From assembly GCF_003049575.1 (NCBI RefSeq), contig NZ_PYWI01000001.1, positions 372,001 through 436,000 on the forward strand: a stretch of DNA of 64,000 nt, given 5' to 3'. Source of the stretch: Lysinibacillus parviboronicapiens. Lineage in GTDB: Bacteria > Bacillota > Bacilli > Bacillales_A > Planococcaceae. The position numbers were made by a program, and so were the translations under genes. The notes beneath the pieces are model-generated. The model ran no database searches. It had not been told where the DNA came from and saw only the letters and a program-made list of their open reading frames with translations. Positions 8,694-18,104 of the stretch are shown in pieces (the stretch's first letter is position 1; every line of letters begins with the position of its first letter).

Positions 8694-9611
8694 TTAGCTA
8701 AATACCGCAAATATTATGATGGATACAAATAGAATGGTCATATGATTCAACGAATAAATAAACATTTTATTTGCCCATTTTATATCATCTTTTGTGGTAA
8801 AGCCCTTAAGAGCTAGTATTACCCAACCCAAGTTCAATGCAGTCGCAAGTATTAAGAAGCCATTTCCTAGCTCTGTTAAAAGGAACGGTAACGGAAATAA
8901 TAAAAGAATCCAGAAAACCATTGAGTACTTTGTTCGTTTAAATCCTTTTACAACAGGTAGCATGGGAATATTAGCCGCACGATATTCTTCTGTTCGTTTC
9001 ATAGCAAGTGCATAAAAATGCGGTGGTTGCCATGCAAACATGATAAGAAATAAAGCAAGCGCTCCTGGACCAAGTGCAGGTTCAACTGCTGCGAAACCGA
9101 TGATTGGCGGAATCGCGCCAGAAATACTTCCTACAACCGTGTTACTAACATGCTTCCTTTTTGACCACATTGAGTACAGAACGACATAAGCAAATATTCC
9201 TACTAGTCCCCACATGCCGGCAGCAAATGATGCCGCAAATAACAAAATTTCACCTACAATTAAAAATGAGAGGGCAATGGTCAATACAAAATTCGGCTTG
9301 AATCTACCTGTTACTGTCGGTCTTGCCTTCGTTCTTTTCATAATCGGGTCAATATCTTGATCAATGAAATTATTCATCGCACCCGAACCGCCGATAATTA
9401 ATGCCGCACCCAGCATGGTGCAAAATATGACATCAAGCTCTTGCAAGAAATGTCTACCAGTAAACTGAAATGCCAGCCACATCCCTGTAAACGTTGTGAC
9501 AAGATTCGAGTTGACGATTCCAATTTTTATTAGTGCTAAGAAATCTTTTACAACAGATGTTGTTTCTGGTTCAGTATTTCTAGTAGCCGTCAGTGTACGA
9601 CCGTTTGACAT
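8694..9611 (-). CDS. ctaB: Protoheme IX farnesyltransferase (heme O synthase, CtaB)
   Basis: ATG 9611 with AAAGGAGAGG upstream gives 305 aa; the frame to 9653 lacks a ribosome site. UbiA prenyltransferase family: first Asp-rich motif NNFIDQDIDPIMKRT (about residues 92-106), about eight membrane helices, and the second conserved loop (KRTEEYRAANIPML). It adds the farnesyl group to heme B to make heme O, which CtaA then oxidises to heme A for CtaD. Divergent from ctaA, as in B. subtilis. Confidence 0.95.
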   Translation of the reverse strand: MSNGRTLTATRNTEPETTSVVKDFLALIKIGIVNSNLVTTFTGMWLAFQFTGRHFLQELDVIFCTMLGAALIIGGSGAMNNFIDQDIDPIMKRTKARPTVTGRFKPNFVLTIALSFLIVGEILLFAASFAAGMWGLVGIFAYVVLYSMWSKRKHVSNTVVGSISGAIPPIIGFAAVEPALGPGALALFLIMFAWQPPHFYALAMKRTEEYRAANIPMLPVVKGFKRTKYSMVFWILLLFPLPFLLTELGNGFLILATALNLGWVILALKGFTTKDDIKWANKMFIYSLNHMTILFVSIIIFAVFS

Positions 9612-9782
9612 GATACCTCTCCTTTCATTTTTGTAAGCATATTCCGCTAACACTAACTATAGCGAAATTTGCGATTGATTTCTAGACGTTTAGTGAAATT
9701 TAGATGAAGTTGTAAAAATTAGCTTAGTCTAGAAATATAATTAAAAACAACATATCTATAGTAAAACATTTTCTAAAATGAA

Positions 9783-9822
9783 TTGTGAAGGTTAAAGCAC
9801 GAAATTATGAACAATTTGTGAA
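9783..9822 (+). promoter_or_regulatory. Two TTGTGAA half-sites between ctaB and ctaA (candidate ResD sites)
   Basis: TTGTGAA occurs at 9783-9789 and 9816-9822, the same orientation, 33 bases apart. ResD-type sites in B. subtilis resemble TTTGTGAAT, and ctaA there is ResDE-dependent. Match is by eye and short. Confidence 0.35.
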
Positions 9823-9900
9823 ATGGAATCGACATCTATTACTCCCTTCTCTTTACAAGTTGTTTTTTAAACGTATTTTAGATATTATCTAGTAGCAGAA

Positions 9901-9920
9901 ACATTACGTTCATGTAATGT
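9901..9920. promoter_or_regulatory. Palindrome upstream of ctaA
   Basis: Arms ACATTAC and GTAATGT around a 6-base centre, ending 28 bases before the ctaA ATG. Could be an operator or a 5' UTR hairpin; no family assigned. Confidence 0.35.
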
Positions 9921-9947
9921 TGATAGATAAAGTAGGTGACTCATTAT

Positions 9948-10871
9948 ATGCAACACAACAGGTATATGAAGTGGTTTGCTGTTGCTGCTACTGTGGGGAT
10001 GCTCCTTATTTTACTGGGCGGGGCACTCGTTACCAAAACAGATAGTGGCTTAGGCTGTGGCCGAAACTGGCCCGATTGCAATGGTTCTCTAATTCCAAAA
10101 GAAATAACACCAGAAGTATTAATTGAATTCTCGCATCGTCTTGTTACAGGAGTCGTGTCAATTTCAATTCTTGCCTTAACAATATGGACGTGGCGTAAAC
10201 TCGGTCATATTCGAGAAGTTAAATTTTTAGGTATCTTAGCAATGTTCTTCTTAATCGCACAGGCCCTTATCGGGGCAGCTCAAGTGCTTTGGGGACAAGG
10301 TGATTTCATTCTTGCTCTGCATTTTGGGATTTCCCTTATTTCCTTTGCAGCGGTTCTCCTTCTTTCTATGATTGTATTTGAAGTAGACCGGAAATTTGAT
10401 GCTGATAACGTATTTATTGGCAAAAAGTTACGTTGGCATACGATTGCTGTCACAATTTATTCTTATTTAGTCGTCTATACGGGGGCGCTAGTACGCCATA
10501 CTGATTCAAGCCTAATATGTCCTGATTGGCCGTTTTGTTACAATGAAACACCTTTTGCACTACCAAATAATATGTACGAATGGGTGCAAATGGGACACCG
10601 GCTTGCAGTTCTCATTATTTTCATTTGGATTACATACATAACGTGGCACGCTATAAAAGAATACAAAAATCAACGCGTTATTTATTATGGTTGGGTAATT
10701 GCCTTCATAATTGTAATTCTACAAGTTTTAGCTGGTATGTTAGTAGTCCTTACTAGATTAAATCTGACAGTCGCTTTATTGCATTCATTGTTTATTTCAC
10801 TTTTATTCGGTCTGCTGTGCTATATGATTATGCTAGTAGCACGTAGTAATTTTAATGAGAAAAGTAAATGA
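9948..10871 (+). CDS. ctaA: Heme A synthase (CtaA, COX15 family)
   Basis: ATG 9948 is chosen because AGGTGA (9934-9939) is 8 bases upstream; the frame from GTG 9936 overlaps that site. 307 aa, eight membrane helices in two four-helix halves. Each half has a conserved His pair (EFSHR and MGHR; LHFG and LLHS) and a C-x(6)-C type pair outside the membrane (GLGCGRNWPDC; LICPDWPFC). Converts heme O to heme A for CtaD. Followed by a terminator, so monocistronic. Confidence 0.95.
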   Translation: MQHNRYMKWFAVAATVGMLLILLGGALVTKTDSGLGCGRNWPDCNGSLIPKEITPEVLIEFSHRLVTGVVSISILALTIWTWRKLGHIREVKFLGILAMFFLIAQALIGAAQVLWGQGDFILALHFGISLISFAAVLLLSMIVFEVDRKFDADNVFIGKKLRWHTIAVTIYSYLVVYTGALVRHTDSSLICPDWPFCYNETPFALPNNMYEWVQMGHRLAVLIIFIWITYITWHAIKEYKNQRVIYYGWVIAFIIVILQVLAGMLVVLTRLNLTVALLHSLFISLLFGLLCYMIMLVARSNFNEKSK

Positions 10872-10876
10872 TTAAA

Positions 10877-10913
10877 GAAAAAGATTCGACACAATAACGT
10901 GCCGAATCTTTTC
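10877..10913. terminator. Bidirectional terminator, ctaA / small membrane gene
   Basis: AAAAGATTCG pairs with CGAATCTTTT with further pairing CAC/GTG around a short loop; A-run and T-run on the two sides. Confidence 0.85.
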
Positions 10914-10918
10914 TCTAT

Positions 10919-11113
10919 TTAAGCTTTGATTTGTCTTTTCGTTACTTCTGAACCAATCGCTCCTACAATTAAAATTCCAAATGACACAAGTGCAACATCT
11001 GTAAAAAATGTAGTAAATGGTATGGCGAAAAACCAACAAATTGCTGTAATAATACGCCCTGCTAATAATATTAAACCAATCATAAGCATCCAGTTAAATA
11101 TACTTTTAAGCAT
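10919..11113 (-). CDS. Small two-helix membrane protein, unknown function
   Basis: 64 aa. Two hydrophobic segments (about 5-32 and 38-56) and a basic C-terminal tail (TKRQIKA). AGAGGA lies about 8 bases before the ATG and the gene ends at a shared terminator, which supports a real gene. I do not recognise the family. Confidence 0.6.
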   Translation of the reverse strand: MLKSIFNWMLMIGLILLAGRIITAICWFFAIPFTTFFTDVALVSFGILIVGAIGSEVTKRQIKA

Positions 11114-11300
11114 GTTTTGTTTCCTCTACCTTCATTGCGTTCTTATAATTTCATTTATTTCTTCACTATACGACTGTGCCCCAATTGCTAGTGATCCCCC
11201 ACCATATACTCACATATCGACCCTTGTCTCACTTTTGCCAGCACATCAACGAAACAATCTTAAAACATCCTTGAGCTTTTCCGTTTTCCAACACCCCGCA

Positions 11301-11705
11301 TTACGCTATTAGTAGCAGTAGCGGATCATTCCCATCATCGCGTAGCTTATAATAATATGGCATAGCCTTTTCAGTACGTGCATAAAAAACAATTTTTAGC
11401 ATGTCATATTATACTTAGGGTGTGTTGCTTAATAAGTAGTGCTCGCTTCGACAAAGCTAGCTAGTTGAACACTAGGCTCATCAGTTTCAAATGTTTCGTA
11501 ACATAAGCTTTGCACATTGCTCGAGTAGTGCTTGTATAATTTGATTAATCCAATCTTGTCGGTCTGTGAAGTGATCGGAAACAAGTGTCGTACTAATGGA
11601 AGCCTGTTTTGCAATTTGAGCTAGGCTCGATTTGACATATCCGATATCATCGAATGTCACAATTGTTGCTTCAATAATTTGCTGTTTCCTCGCCTCTCTT
11701 ATCAA
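11301..11705 (-). pseudogene. Decayed TetR-family regulator
   Basis: The N-terminal 65 residues from TTG 11705 are a clear TetR helix-turn-helix (QQIIEATI, SSLAQIAKQASIS). Reading then shifts frame to SVQLASFVEASTTY, followed by TAA where relatives have Gln, then codons for ATHPK. A separate frame at 11301-11402 reads FYARTEKAMPYYYKL and DDGNDPLLLLIA, which looks like the usual TetR C-terminal domain. So the gene has a frameshift, a likely CAA-to-TAA nonsense change and an internal deletion (about 135 codons left of the usual 190). Not functional as a full regulator. Confidence 0.75.
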
Positions 11706-11724
11706 CTATCATAGACTCCACCTT

Positions 11725-11742
11725 TTTGATTAGTTAATCAAA
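11725..11742. promoter_or_regulatory. Operator-like palindrome upstream of the dead TetR gene
   Basis: TTTGATTA-GT-TAATCAAA, perfect 8-base arms, 20 bases before the TTG start. Typical size and position for a TetR self-operator. Confidence 0.6.
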
Positions 11743-11770
11743 TTTATGTGCAAATATTATAAAAATAGAA

Positions 11771-11817
11771 AAAAGATTATTAGTACGCTAAAATAGCCGT
11801 CTAATAACCTTCTTTTT
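11771..11817 (-). terminator. Terminator of pyc
   Basis: AAGATTATTAG pairs with CTAATAACCTT (one mismatch), flanked by A- and T-runs; lies directly after the pyc stop on the minus strand. Confidence 0.8.
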
Positions 11818-11821
11818 TAAA

Positions 11822-14800
11822 TTATTCAATTTCTATTAATAGATCACCTGTTGAAATAGCATCGCCCGCAGTGGCGTATACCTCTTTAACCACCCCGTCC
11901 TTTGGTGCCTGTACCGTTGTTTCCATTTTCATGGCCTCGGTAATCAGTAGATGGTCCCCCCGTTTAACAGGGCTACCTTTGGAAACGACTACCTTCAGCA
12001 CTGTCCCAGGCATCGTTGCACCTATTTGGTTCGGGTTGCTTGGGTCCGCCTTTAAGACGATACTGCCGTCTACTTCGACGGTCATATCTTGAATGACCAG
12101 TTCACGTGATTGGCCATTTAATTCAAAATACATGACACGTGTACCATCATGCTGAGGCTCACCAATCGAGACGAGCTTCACAATGAGGGTCTTGCCTTTT
12201 TCAATTTCCACTTCAATTTCTTCGCCTAATTTTAAGCCGTATAAGAACGTCGGCGTATCTAATACCGAAATATTGCCGAACGACTCGACTGTTTTCGCAT
12301 ACTCGTCAAATACTTTTGGATACAGGGCATAAGCGAGAATATCTTGTTTTGTGACCGGTCGCTGTAATTTATCTTCAAGCACGGCTTCTAATTGTGCAAA
12401 GTCTACAGGCGCTAATAGCTCACCAGCACGCACAGTAATGGCTTCACGATCTTTTAAGACTACTTGTTGGAGCGCTGGTGGGAAACCGCCATGGGGCTGT
12501 CCTAAATAGCCTTGGAAGAACTCGATGACGGAATCTGGAAAGTCAATTTGTTTTCCCTTTGTCAGGATATTGTCTTCATCCAGCTCATTTTGCACCATGA
12601 ATAACGCCATATCGCCGACAACTTTGGACGACGGTGTAACTTTCACAATATCGCCAAATAACAGGTTGACTCGAGCATACATGCGCTTTACTTCATCCCA
12701 ACGGTCGCCCAGCCCTACTGCTTTTGCCTGCTGCTGGAGGTTACTGTATTGACCACCTGGCATCTCATGCACATAAATTTCCGAATGCGGACTCATCATG
12801 CCACTTTCGAAATCTTTATAGTATTTCCGCACATCTTCCCAGTAGTATGATAGTTTTTCGAGTGACTCGATATCGGCACGAATTGCTCGTTTGCCGCCCT
12901 TCATGGCATAGTACAATGAGTTGGCACTTGGCTGTGATGTTAAGCCGGCCATTGACCCGAGGGCTGTATCAATGATATCCACCCCAGCCTCGATTGCTTT
13001 TGCGTATACATAAATCCCATTACCACTTGTATCATGTGTATGCAGATGAATCGGTAGGCTTGTCGCCTCTTTTAGCTCCGAAATTAAACGGTAGGCTGCT
13101 TCTGGCTTCAATAAACCGGCCATATCTTTAATCGCTAAAATATGGGCACCGGCCGCCTCTAGCTCCTGCGCCATATCTTTGTAATATTGCACCGAGTATT
13201 TCGCACGGGTATCGTCGAAAATATCCCCCGTGTAGCAGATGGCAGCTTCGGCGACTTTACCCGACGTACGCGCTGCATCTATCGCCACTTCCATGCCTTT
13301 TATCCAGTTCAAACTATCAAAAATACGGAACACATCAATGCCTGATGCGGCCGATTCGGCAATAAACGCACGGATTAAATTGTCTGGATAGTTCGTGTAG
13401 CCCACCGCATTGGCTCCTCGCAATAACATTTGGAATAACACATTCGGTACTTGTGCGCGTAGTTTGGCTAATCGCTCCCACGGGTCTTCTTTTAAGAAGC
13501 GATACGCCACGTCAAATGTAGCTCCACCCCACATTTCAAGGGAAAAGAAATTGTGCATCATGCGCGCTGTTTCATCGGCAATTTGGAACATATCCTGGGA
13601 ACGCACACGTGTCGCTAATAAGGATTGATGGGCATCACGAAACGTTGTATCGGTTAACAACACATCGTCCTGTGCAAGAATCCACTTGACGAGCCCCTCT
13701 GCACCTTGCGTCTCTAAAATCTGCTTTGTGCCCGTTAAAGGCTGACCATTCAAGTCTACTAATGGTTTAAGTGGCTGCGTGAAAATAGGCTTGGCCTTCT
13801 TTTCCACCCCTGGGAAGCCATTTAATGTGACATTGCCGATATAGCTCAGTAATTTCGTGCCTCGGTCTTGACGCACCGGGAAGTTAAATAATTCAGGCGT
13901 TGTATCAATAAAGCTTGTATCAAACGCACCTGAGATAAATTTTTCATGTGTCACGACATTATTTAAAAACGGAATATTCGTTTTCACGCCACGGATACGG
14001 AATTCTTTTAAATTGCGATCCATCTTCGCTGCGGCTTCTTTAAATGTCATGCCTGATGTTGAAATTTTCACGAGTAAGGAATCGTAATAAGGTGTAACCA
14101 CGGCTCCTTGGAAGCCATTGCCGGCATCTAAGCGTACGCCAAAGCCGCCACTTGAACGGTAGACCATCAGCTTGCCTGTATCCGGCATAAAGTCATTGGC
14201 GGGGTCTTCAGTCGTAACACGTGCTTGAATGGCATAACCAAACAACGGAATAGCTGCCTGCTCAGGTATATGAATCGCTTCGCTATGCAAACCGTAGCCC
14301 GCCGCTACCTTGATTTGGGCATGCACAATATCAATACCTGTAATCATTTCAGTAATGGTATGCTCCACTTGAATACGAGGATTAACCTCAATGAAATAAA
14401 AATCTTCTCCCGCGACTAAAAACTCCACTGTCCCTGCATTTATGTACGAGACATTTTTCATCAGTTTCACGGCTGCATCGCAAATTCGATTGCGTAAATT
14501 TTCTGACAAAGAATTAGATGGGGCGATTTCAACGACTTTTTGATGGCGACGCTGGATCGAACAATCTCGTTCATATAAATGGACGATATTGCCGTCTTTG
14601 TCTCCGATAATTTGTACTTCAATATGTTTAGGCTGTAAAATACATTTTTCTACGTATACTTCGTCTGAACCAAAGGCAGCTTTGGCTTCTGATTTGGCGC
14701 GCTCGTAGGCTGATGTTGCCTCTTCCTGCGTGTGAACAACGCGCATACCACGCCCTCCACCACCTAAGGACGCTTTAATCATCAATGGATAGCCATATTG

Positions 14801-15256
14801 CGCACCAAATGTGAGCACTTCTTCGACCGAAGCCACTGGGCCATCTGTCCCAGGGATCACCGGAATATCTGCACGCACAGCCTGTTCGCGTGCCTTCACC
14901 TTATCACCGAACATATCGAGGTGCTGCGAGGTTGGCCCGATAAAAAGAATGCCTTCTTCTTCACAACGGCGGGCAAAGTCCACATTTTCAGATAAAAAAC
15001 CATAACCTGGATGAATCGCATCAACACCTGCATCTTTGGCAATGGAAATGATGCCCTCGATATCTAAATAAGCATCGATTGGTTTCTTGCCAGCACCGAC
15101 TAAATACGCCTCGTCCGCTTTATAGCGATGGAATGCCCCACTATCTTCACGCGAATAAATAGCCACAGTGCGAATGTTTAGCTCCGTACACGCACGGAAA
15201 ATACGAATTGCAATTTCTCCCCTATTTGCTACAAGAATTTTGTTGATTGATTCCAT
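11822..15256 (-). CDS. pyc: Pyruvate carboxylase
   Basis: 1144 aa, the usual single-chain length. Order: biotin carboxylase with ATP-grasp (about 5-455; GGGGRGMRVV loop, ERDCSIQRRHQK, EVNPRIQVEHT), carboxyltransferase TIM barrel (about 530-805; LLTDTTFRDAHQSL, metal-binding HLHTHDTSGNG), PC-type tetramer/allosteric domain, and C-terminal biotin carrier (EAMKMET, biotinyl Lys about 1110). Makes oxaloacetate from pyruvate and bicarbonate, refilling the TCA cycle; probably acetyl-CoA activated. The same ftsW-pyc-cta order is found in B. subtilis, but here the TetR remnant and a small membrane gene separate pyc from ctaA. Confidence 0.97.
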   Translation of the reverse strand: MESINKILVANRGEIAIRIFRACTELNIRTVAIYSREDSGAFHRYKADEAYLVGAGKKPIDAYLDIEGIISIAKDAGVDAIHPGYGFLSENVDFARRCEEEGILFIGPTSQHLDMFGDKVKAREQAVRADIPVIPGTDGPVASVEEVLTFGAQYGYPLMIKASLGGGGRGMRVVHTQEEATSAYERAKSEAKAAFGSDEVYVEKCILQPKHIEVQIIGDKDGNIVHLYERDCSIQRRHQKVVEIAPSNSLSENLRNRICDAAVKLMKNVSYINAGTVEFLVAGEDFYFIEVNPRIQVEHTITEMITGIDIVHAQIKVAAGYGLHSEAIHIPEQAAIPLFGYAIQARVTTEDPANDFMPDTGKLMVYRSSGGFGVRLDAGNGFQGAVVTPYYDSLLVKISTSGMTFKEAAAKMDRNLKEFRIRGVKTNIPFLNNVVTHEKFISGAFDTSFIDTTPELFNFPVRQDRGTKLLSYIGNVTLNGFPGVEKKAKPIFTQPLKPLVDLNGQPLTGTKQILETQGAEGLVKWILAQDDVLLTDTTFRDAHQSLLATRVRSQDMFQIADETARMMHNFFSLEMWGGATFDVAYRFLKEDPWERLAKLRAQVPNVLFQMLLRGANAVGYTNYPDNLIRAFIAESAASGIDVFRIFDSLNWIKGMEVAIDAARTSGKVAEAAICYTGDIFDDTRAKYSVQYYKDMAQELEAAGAHILAIKDMAGLLKPEAAYRLISELKEATSLPIHLHTHDTSGNGIYVYAKAIEAGVDIIDTALGSMAGLTSQPSANSLYYAMKGGKRAIRADIESLEKLSYYWEDVRKYYKDFESGMMSPHSEIYVHEMPGGQYSNLQQQAKAVGLGDRWDEVKRMYARVNLLFGDIVKVTPSSKVVGDMALFMVQNELDEDNILTKGKQIDFPDSVIEFFQGYLGQPHGGFPPALQQVVLKDREAITVRAGELLAPVDFAQLEAVLEDKLQRPVTKQDILAYALYPKVFDEYAKTVESFGNISVLDTPTFLYGLKLGEEIEVEIEKGKTLIVKLVSIGEPQHDGTRVMYFELNGQSRELVIQDMTVEVDGSIVLKADPSNPNQIGATMPGTVLKVVVSKGSPVKRGDHLLITEAMKMETTVQAPKDGVVKEVYATAGDAISTGDLLIEIE

Positions 15257-15267
15257 TAGTATCCCCC

Positions 15268-16449
15268 TTATGATTGTGAACTTTTTCTTGCTACCTTTTC
15301 AAACATGGAAATATTCACTAATATTCCCATAGCTAAAGATAGCAAAATTATAGATGTCCCGCCATAACTAATAAAAGGTAGCGTTACACCGGTTAACGGG
15401 ATTATCCCAGTTACACCCCCAAGATTAATAAACGTCTGCCATGCAATCCAGCATGCTATACCAGCCGCAATCATGCGTGCTAACGGATCTTTCGTACGCA
15501 GTGCGATTGAAATACCTTTATATACGATAAATCCTAAACCACTTATGACAATCAGAACTCCCCAAATACCGAGTTCCTCCATAATAATCGCCATAATAAA
15601 ATCTGTGTGAGGTTCTGGTAGATAACCTAACTTTTGAATCGATTGCCCCAGACCTCTACCTTCTAAACCACCACCACCAATTGCGTAATAACCATTTACA
15701 ACCTGATGACCAATTGTATCCTCATAATCAAATGGATTAAAGTAAGATTGGATACGACCCATTCGTTTTTCGGTTAACACTTGCCCTTTAAAGGCAAAGA
15801 GTAAAGTTAAAATAATACCACCAAACGCCCCTAACACGCCAAAAAATTTCCAAAATATTTTAAATGGTATACCACTCGCTGCTACGACAGAAATAGCAAT
15901 CCCACAAAGAATAATTACAGCTCCTAAATCGGTTTCAAAGGCAACACTGGCTACAACAAGTATCCAAAGAAATATCGGATAAAAAATCTCCGTTGGTTGC
16001 AGCTTTTCAAACGTATATTTTTGTGCTTTGCGATAAAATGCAGCAGCAAAATATAAAATTATAAATAGTTTCGCATACTCGGAAGGTTGGAAATTCCCTA
16101 ATCCTGGAACAATAATCCAACTTTGCGAGCCTACCTCTTCAGCACCAAAACCCGCTACTTTTAACCAGGTAAAGAGCACCACTAATATAACCGTTAATAG
16201 CAACATTATATTTTTATTAGCATAATGCTTATACGGGAAAATTGCTGCTACTAAAAAAGCTAAAAATGCCACTGTTAGATTTTTCACCTGTTTGAGATAA
16301 AAGTAATCTGGCGCTTGTCCCTCTCTTACAATCGCCACCATCATACTTGAACTATAAATCATCACTAATCCAAAGAGACTTAACAATAGGACCGTAAAAA
16401 ATAATGGATAATCAAAATTTTGTGCATAGCGTTTTAGATATTGTTTCAT
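15268..16449 (-). CDS. ftsW: Septal peptidoglycan polymerase FtsW (SEDS family)
   Basis: 393 aa, ten membrane helices. SEDS signatures include the large extracellular loop with NPFDYEDTIGHQVVNG, GLGQSIQKLGYLPEPHTDFI (catalytic Asp region), and the C-terminal TGVTLPFISYGGTS motif. SEDS proteins polymerise glycan strands from lipid II with a cognate class B PBP. FtsW is favoured over RodA or SpoVE because it lies between pyc and ylaN as in B. subtilis, but sequence alone does not exclude the others. Starts 60 bases after the ylaN terminator. Confidence 0.9.
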   Translation of the reverse strand: MKQYLKRYAQNFDYPLFFTVLLLSLFGLVMIYSSSMMVAIVREGQAPDYFYLKQVKNLTVAFLAFLVAAIFPYKHYANKNIMLLLTVILVVLFTWLKVAGFGAEEVGSQSWIIVPGLGNFQPSEYAKLFIILYFAAAFYRKAQKYTFEKLQPTEIFYPIFLWILVVASVAFETDLGAVIILCGIAISVVAASGIPFKIFWKFFGVLGAFGGIILTLLFAFKGQVLTEKRMGRIQSYFNPFDYEDTIGHQVVNGYYAIGGGGLEGRGLGQSIQKLGYLPEPHTDFIMAIIMEELGIWGVLIVISGLGFIVYKGISIALRTKDPLARMIAAGIACWIAWQTFINLGGVTGIIPLTGVTLPFISYGGTSIILLSLAMGILVNISMFEKVARKSSQS

Positions 16450-16468
16450 TGTGAAAACCTCGTTCTAG

Positions 16469-16508
16469 AAAAAAAACTCAAATCGCAAGGAGCGTTTGAG
16501 TTTTTTCT
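16469..16508 (-). terminator. Terminator of ylaN
   Basis: AAAAAACTCAAA pairs with TTTGAGTTTTTT around a 12-base loop, just after the ylaN stop on the minus strand. It separates ylaN from ftsW. Confidence 0.85.
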
Positions 16509-16510
16509 TT

Positions 16511-16792
16511 TTATTTGTCTGTATACGCGTCATGTAGTACAGAAAGTTCTTTCTCGAGCGAGTCGAGAATTTCTTTGCCTTTTTCGCGTTCAATGAGTCC
16601 AAGCTTCACAGCAAAGTCTATTTCACGTGAAAGGCCGAACATTTGTGTATCTAATACTTCCTCATATAAAGGGCATTGTGGCATTGTTAAATGATCCATT
16701 TGTACTCGAATGAGGCGAGCAATTTTATCTGCATCAGCTACTAATAGCTCCAAAGCCTTCTCTTGAAAAGAAGTTTGTGATTTCGTATCCAT
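16511..16792 (-). CDS. ylaN: YlaN (UPF0358) iron-homeostasis protein
   Basis: 93 aa, cytosolic and helical, matching UPF0358/YlaN over its full length (usually 91-93 aa). In B. subtilis and S. aureus YlaN has been linked to iron homeostasis through interaction with Fur and to Fe-S cluster supply; that is family knowledge and not visible here. GGGGGCG ribosome site before ATG. Own terminator. Confidence 0.93.
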   Translation of the reverse strand: MDTKSQTSFQEKALELLVADADKIARLIRVQMDHLTMPQCPLYEEVLDTQMFGLSREIDFAVKLGLIEREKGKEILDSLEKELSVLHDAYTDK

Positions 16793-16973
16793 GAGGACGC
16801 CCCCATTATCTGATATTTCTTCGATTCTATCTTAATAAAGTTTATCTTCTAGTCGTTAAAAATGCAAGTGTCTTCGTTGTAAAAAGACAATTCGAATTAT
16901 ATTTCTTTATTATCTCCTGTCATTAGCGGTATACTATTTCATGGATATACAAGATTTGAGGAGGATTTCTATT

Positions 16974-17474
16974 ATGGAAACAATTATTCCTATCAAGGGT
17001 GCAGTTTCATATCAACTTACATTAGATCCAACTGTTTGGATTTTCGATGACCGTAAACTAGACTTAAACACATACTTCCACACAAAAGTAGACGAGGAAG
17101 ATGCGGATACAAAATATATGCGTGAAGTTGGTGCTCACTGGTCACGTGAAATTATGGAAGGTGCTACTTTCCCACCAACATTAAAATCAGAACGAAAATT
17201 CGACCGTAAAGGAATGGAAACAGGAACTTTTGGTATCGAATTAAGTCATTTTTTGAAAAACGCTGACATTAAACCGGAAGCGACAAAAATCGTCATTGAA
17301 TGTCAAGAAGGTCAAGAACATACATTTACCATTGAAGAAGCATATACGCTTATTTTTAAATACAGCCAAGATGGTAAGCCGTTAAATGAAGATGGACCCG
17401 TTCATGTATTGTTCGGAGACGGCTCAAATGTAGACAATCCTATTAAAAATGTGTTAGCCATTCGTGCAGAATAG
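16974..17474 (+). CDS. Conserved Bacillales protein of unknown function beside ylaI
   Basis: 166 aa from ATG 16974, which has GAGGAGG 8 bases upstream; the longer frame from ATG 16941 lacks one. No signal peptide or membrane helix. Conserved-looking blocks include LDPTVWIFDDRK near the start and GPVHVLFGDGSNVDNPIKN at the end. I recall close relatives in Lysinibacillus, sometimes labelled peptidyl-prolyl isomerase, but no FKBP, cyclophilin or parvulin motif is visible, so I do not endorse that. Ends 12 bases before ylaI and probably forms an operon with it. Confidence 0.75.
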   Translation: METIIPIKGAVSYQLTLDPTVWIFDDRKLDLNTYFHTKVDEEDADTKYMREVGAHWSREIMEGATFPPTLKSERKFDRKGMETGTFGIELSHFLKNADIKPEATKIVIECQEGQEHTFTIEEAYTLIFKYSQDGKPLNEDGPVHVLFGDGSNVDNPIKNVLAIRAE

Positions 17475-17486
17475 GGAGGGTATGCT

Positions 17487-17690
17487 ATGCGCGTAAAATG
17501 TGTCATTTGCGATACGATTAACCAGTTAGATGATGATTTACCGTTAGCAAAAAAATTACGCAATCGTCCGATTCATACGTATATGTGCGACACCTGTCAT
17601 GATCGTATTAAACAAAATACAGTAACACGAATAGAAACGGGTAACTTCCGTTTCTATCGTACGTCTCCACATATGGATAAAGAGTTTTAA
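17487..17690 (+). CDS. ylaI: YlaI-like zinc-ribbon protein (DUF2197)
   Basis: 67 aa. Two Cys pairs (CVIC at 5-8, CDTC at 34-37) predict one zinc ribbon; basic C-terminus ending FYRTSPH. Matches DUF2197/YlaI of Bacillus. GGGAGGG before ATG. Function not known. Followed by a strong terminator. Confidence 0.85.
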   Translation: MRVKCVICDTINQLDDDLPLAKKLRNRPIHTYMCDTCHDRIKQNTVTRIETGNFRFYRTSPHMDKEF

Positions 17691-17705
17691 GATTCATTAA
17701 CAATA

Positions 17706-17756
17706 CAAAAGGTTTCGGGTATGCTGGTCATTCTCGAAACCTTTTGATTTTTTTTG
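17706..17756 (+). terminator. Terminator after ylaI
   Basis: CAAAAGGTTTCG pairs with CGAAACCTTTTG around a 17-base loop, then a long T-run. Confidence 0.88.
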
Positions 17757-17762
17757 TGATTT

Positions 17763-17855
17763 TCATTCAAGTGGCGCCCCACTCTCTGGGTCAGCCGTAG
17801 TCATCTTGATTTCTTTTATTTGTTCTTTTTCAAAGTTCACTATGATCTTGTTCAT
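17763..17855 (-). CDS. Possible 30-residue peptide, doubtful
   Basis: ATG 17855 to TGA 17763 reads a hydrophilic 30-residue peptide beginning MNKIIVNFEKEQ and ending DPESGAPLE. Composition looks protein-like, but no good ribosome site precedes it and it abuts repeat DNA. It could be the surviving end of a gene broken by the repeats. Confidence 0.25.
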   Translation of the reverse strand: MNKIIVNFEKEQIKEIKMTTADPESGAPLE

Positions 17856-17894
17856 TATTTATATTTTTAAGTCATCCTATCCATCGTCGCATCA

Positions 17895-18068
17895 TTTTTA
17901 GACGTCTCGAATTGATTGGAGCGCAGGCTAGTGTAGCTGGCGGCATTGCCCTTTCACTACAGAACAAAGCTTCCTGCGGGAATAGCATGAGCTGAAGACC
18001 CCGCAGAAACTTAGCGACAAGGAGACTGAAGCCATGCCCGCTACAAAGCTTAGCGGAAATCAATGGGT
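17895..18068. repeat. Decayed interspersed repeat with short inverted ends
   Basis: Ends carry TTGATT and AATCAA in inverted order; the interior has GCTTCCTGCGGGAATAGCAT and GAAGACCCCGCAG, wording I recall from a repeat present in many copies in Lysinibacillus and related genomes (family knowledge, not searched). No coding potential. Confidence 0.55.
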
Positions 18069-18104
18069 CCATATAGATACTTCTATCTTTTAAAAAAAGA
18101 TGGT

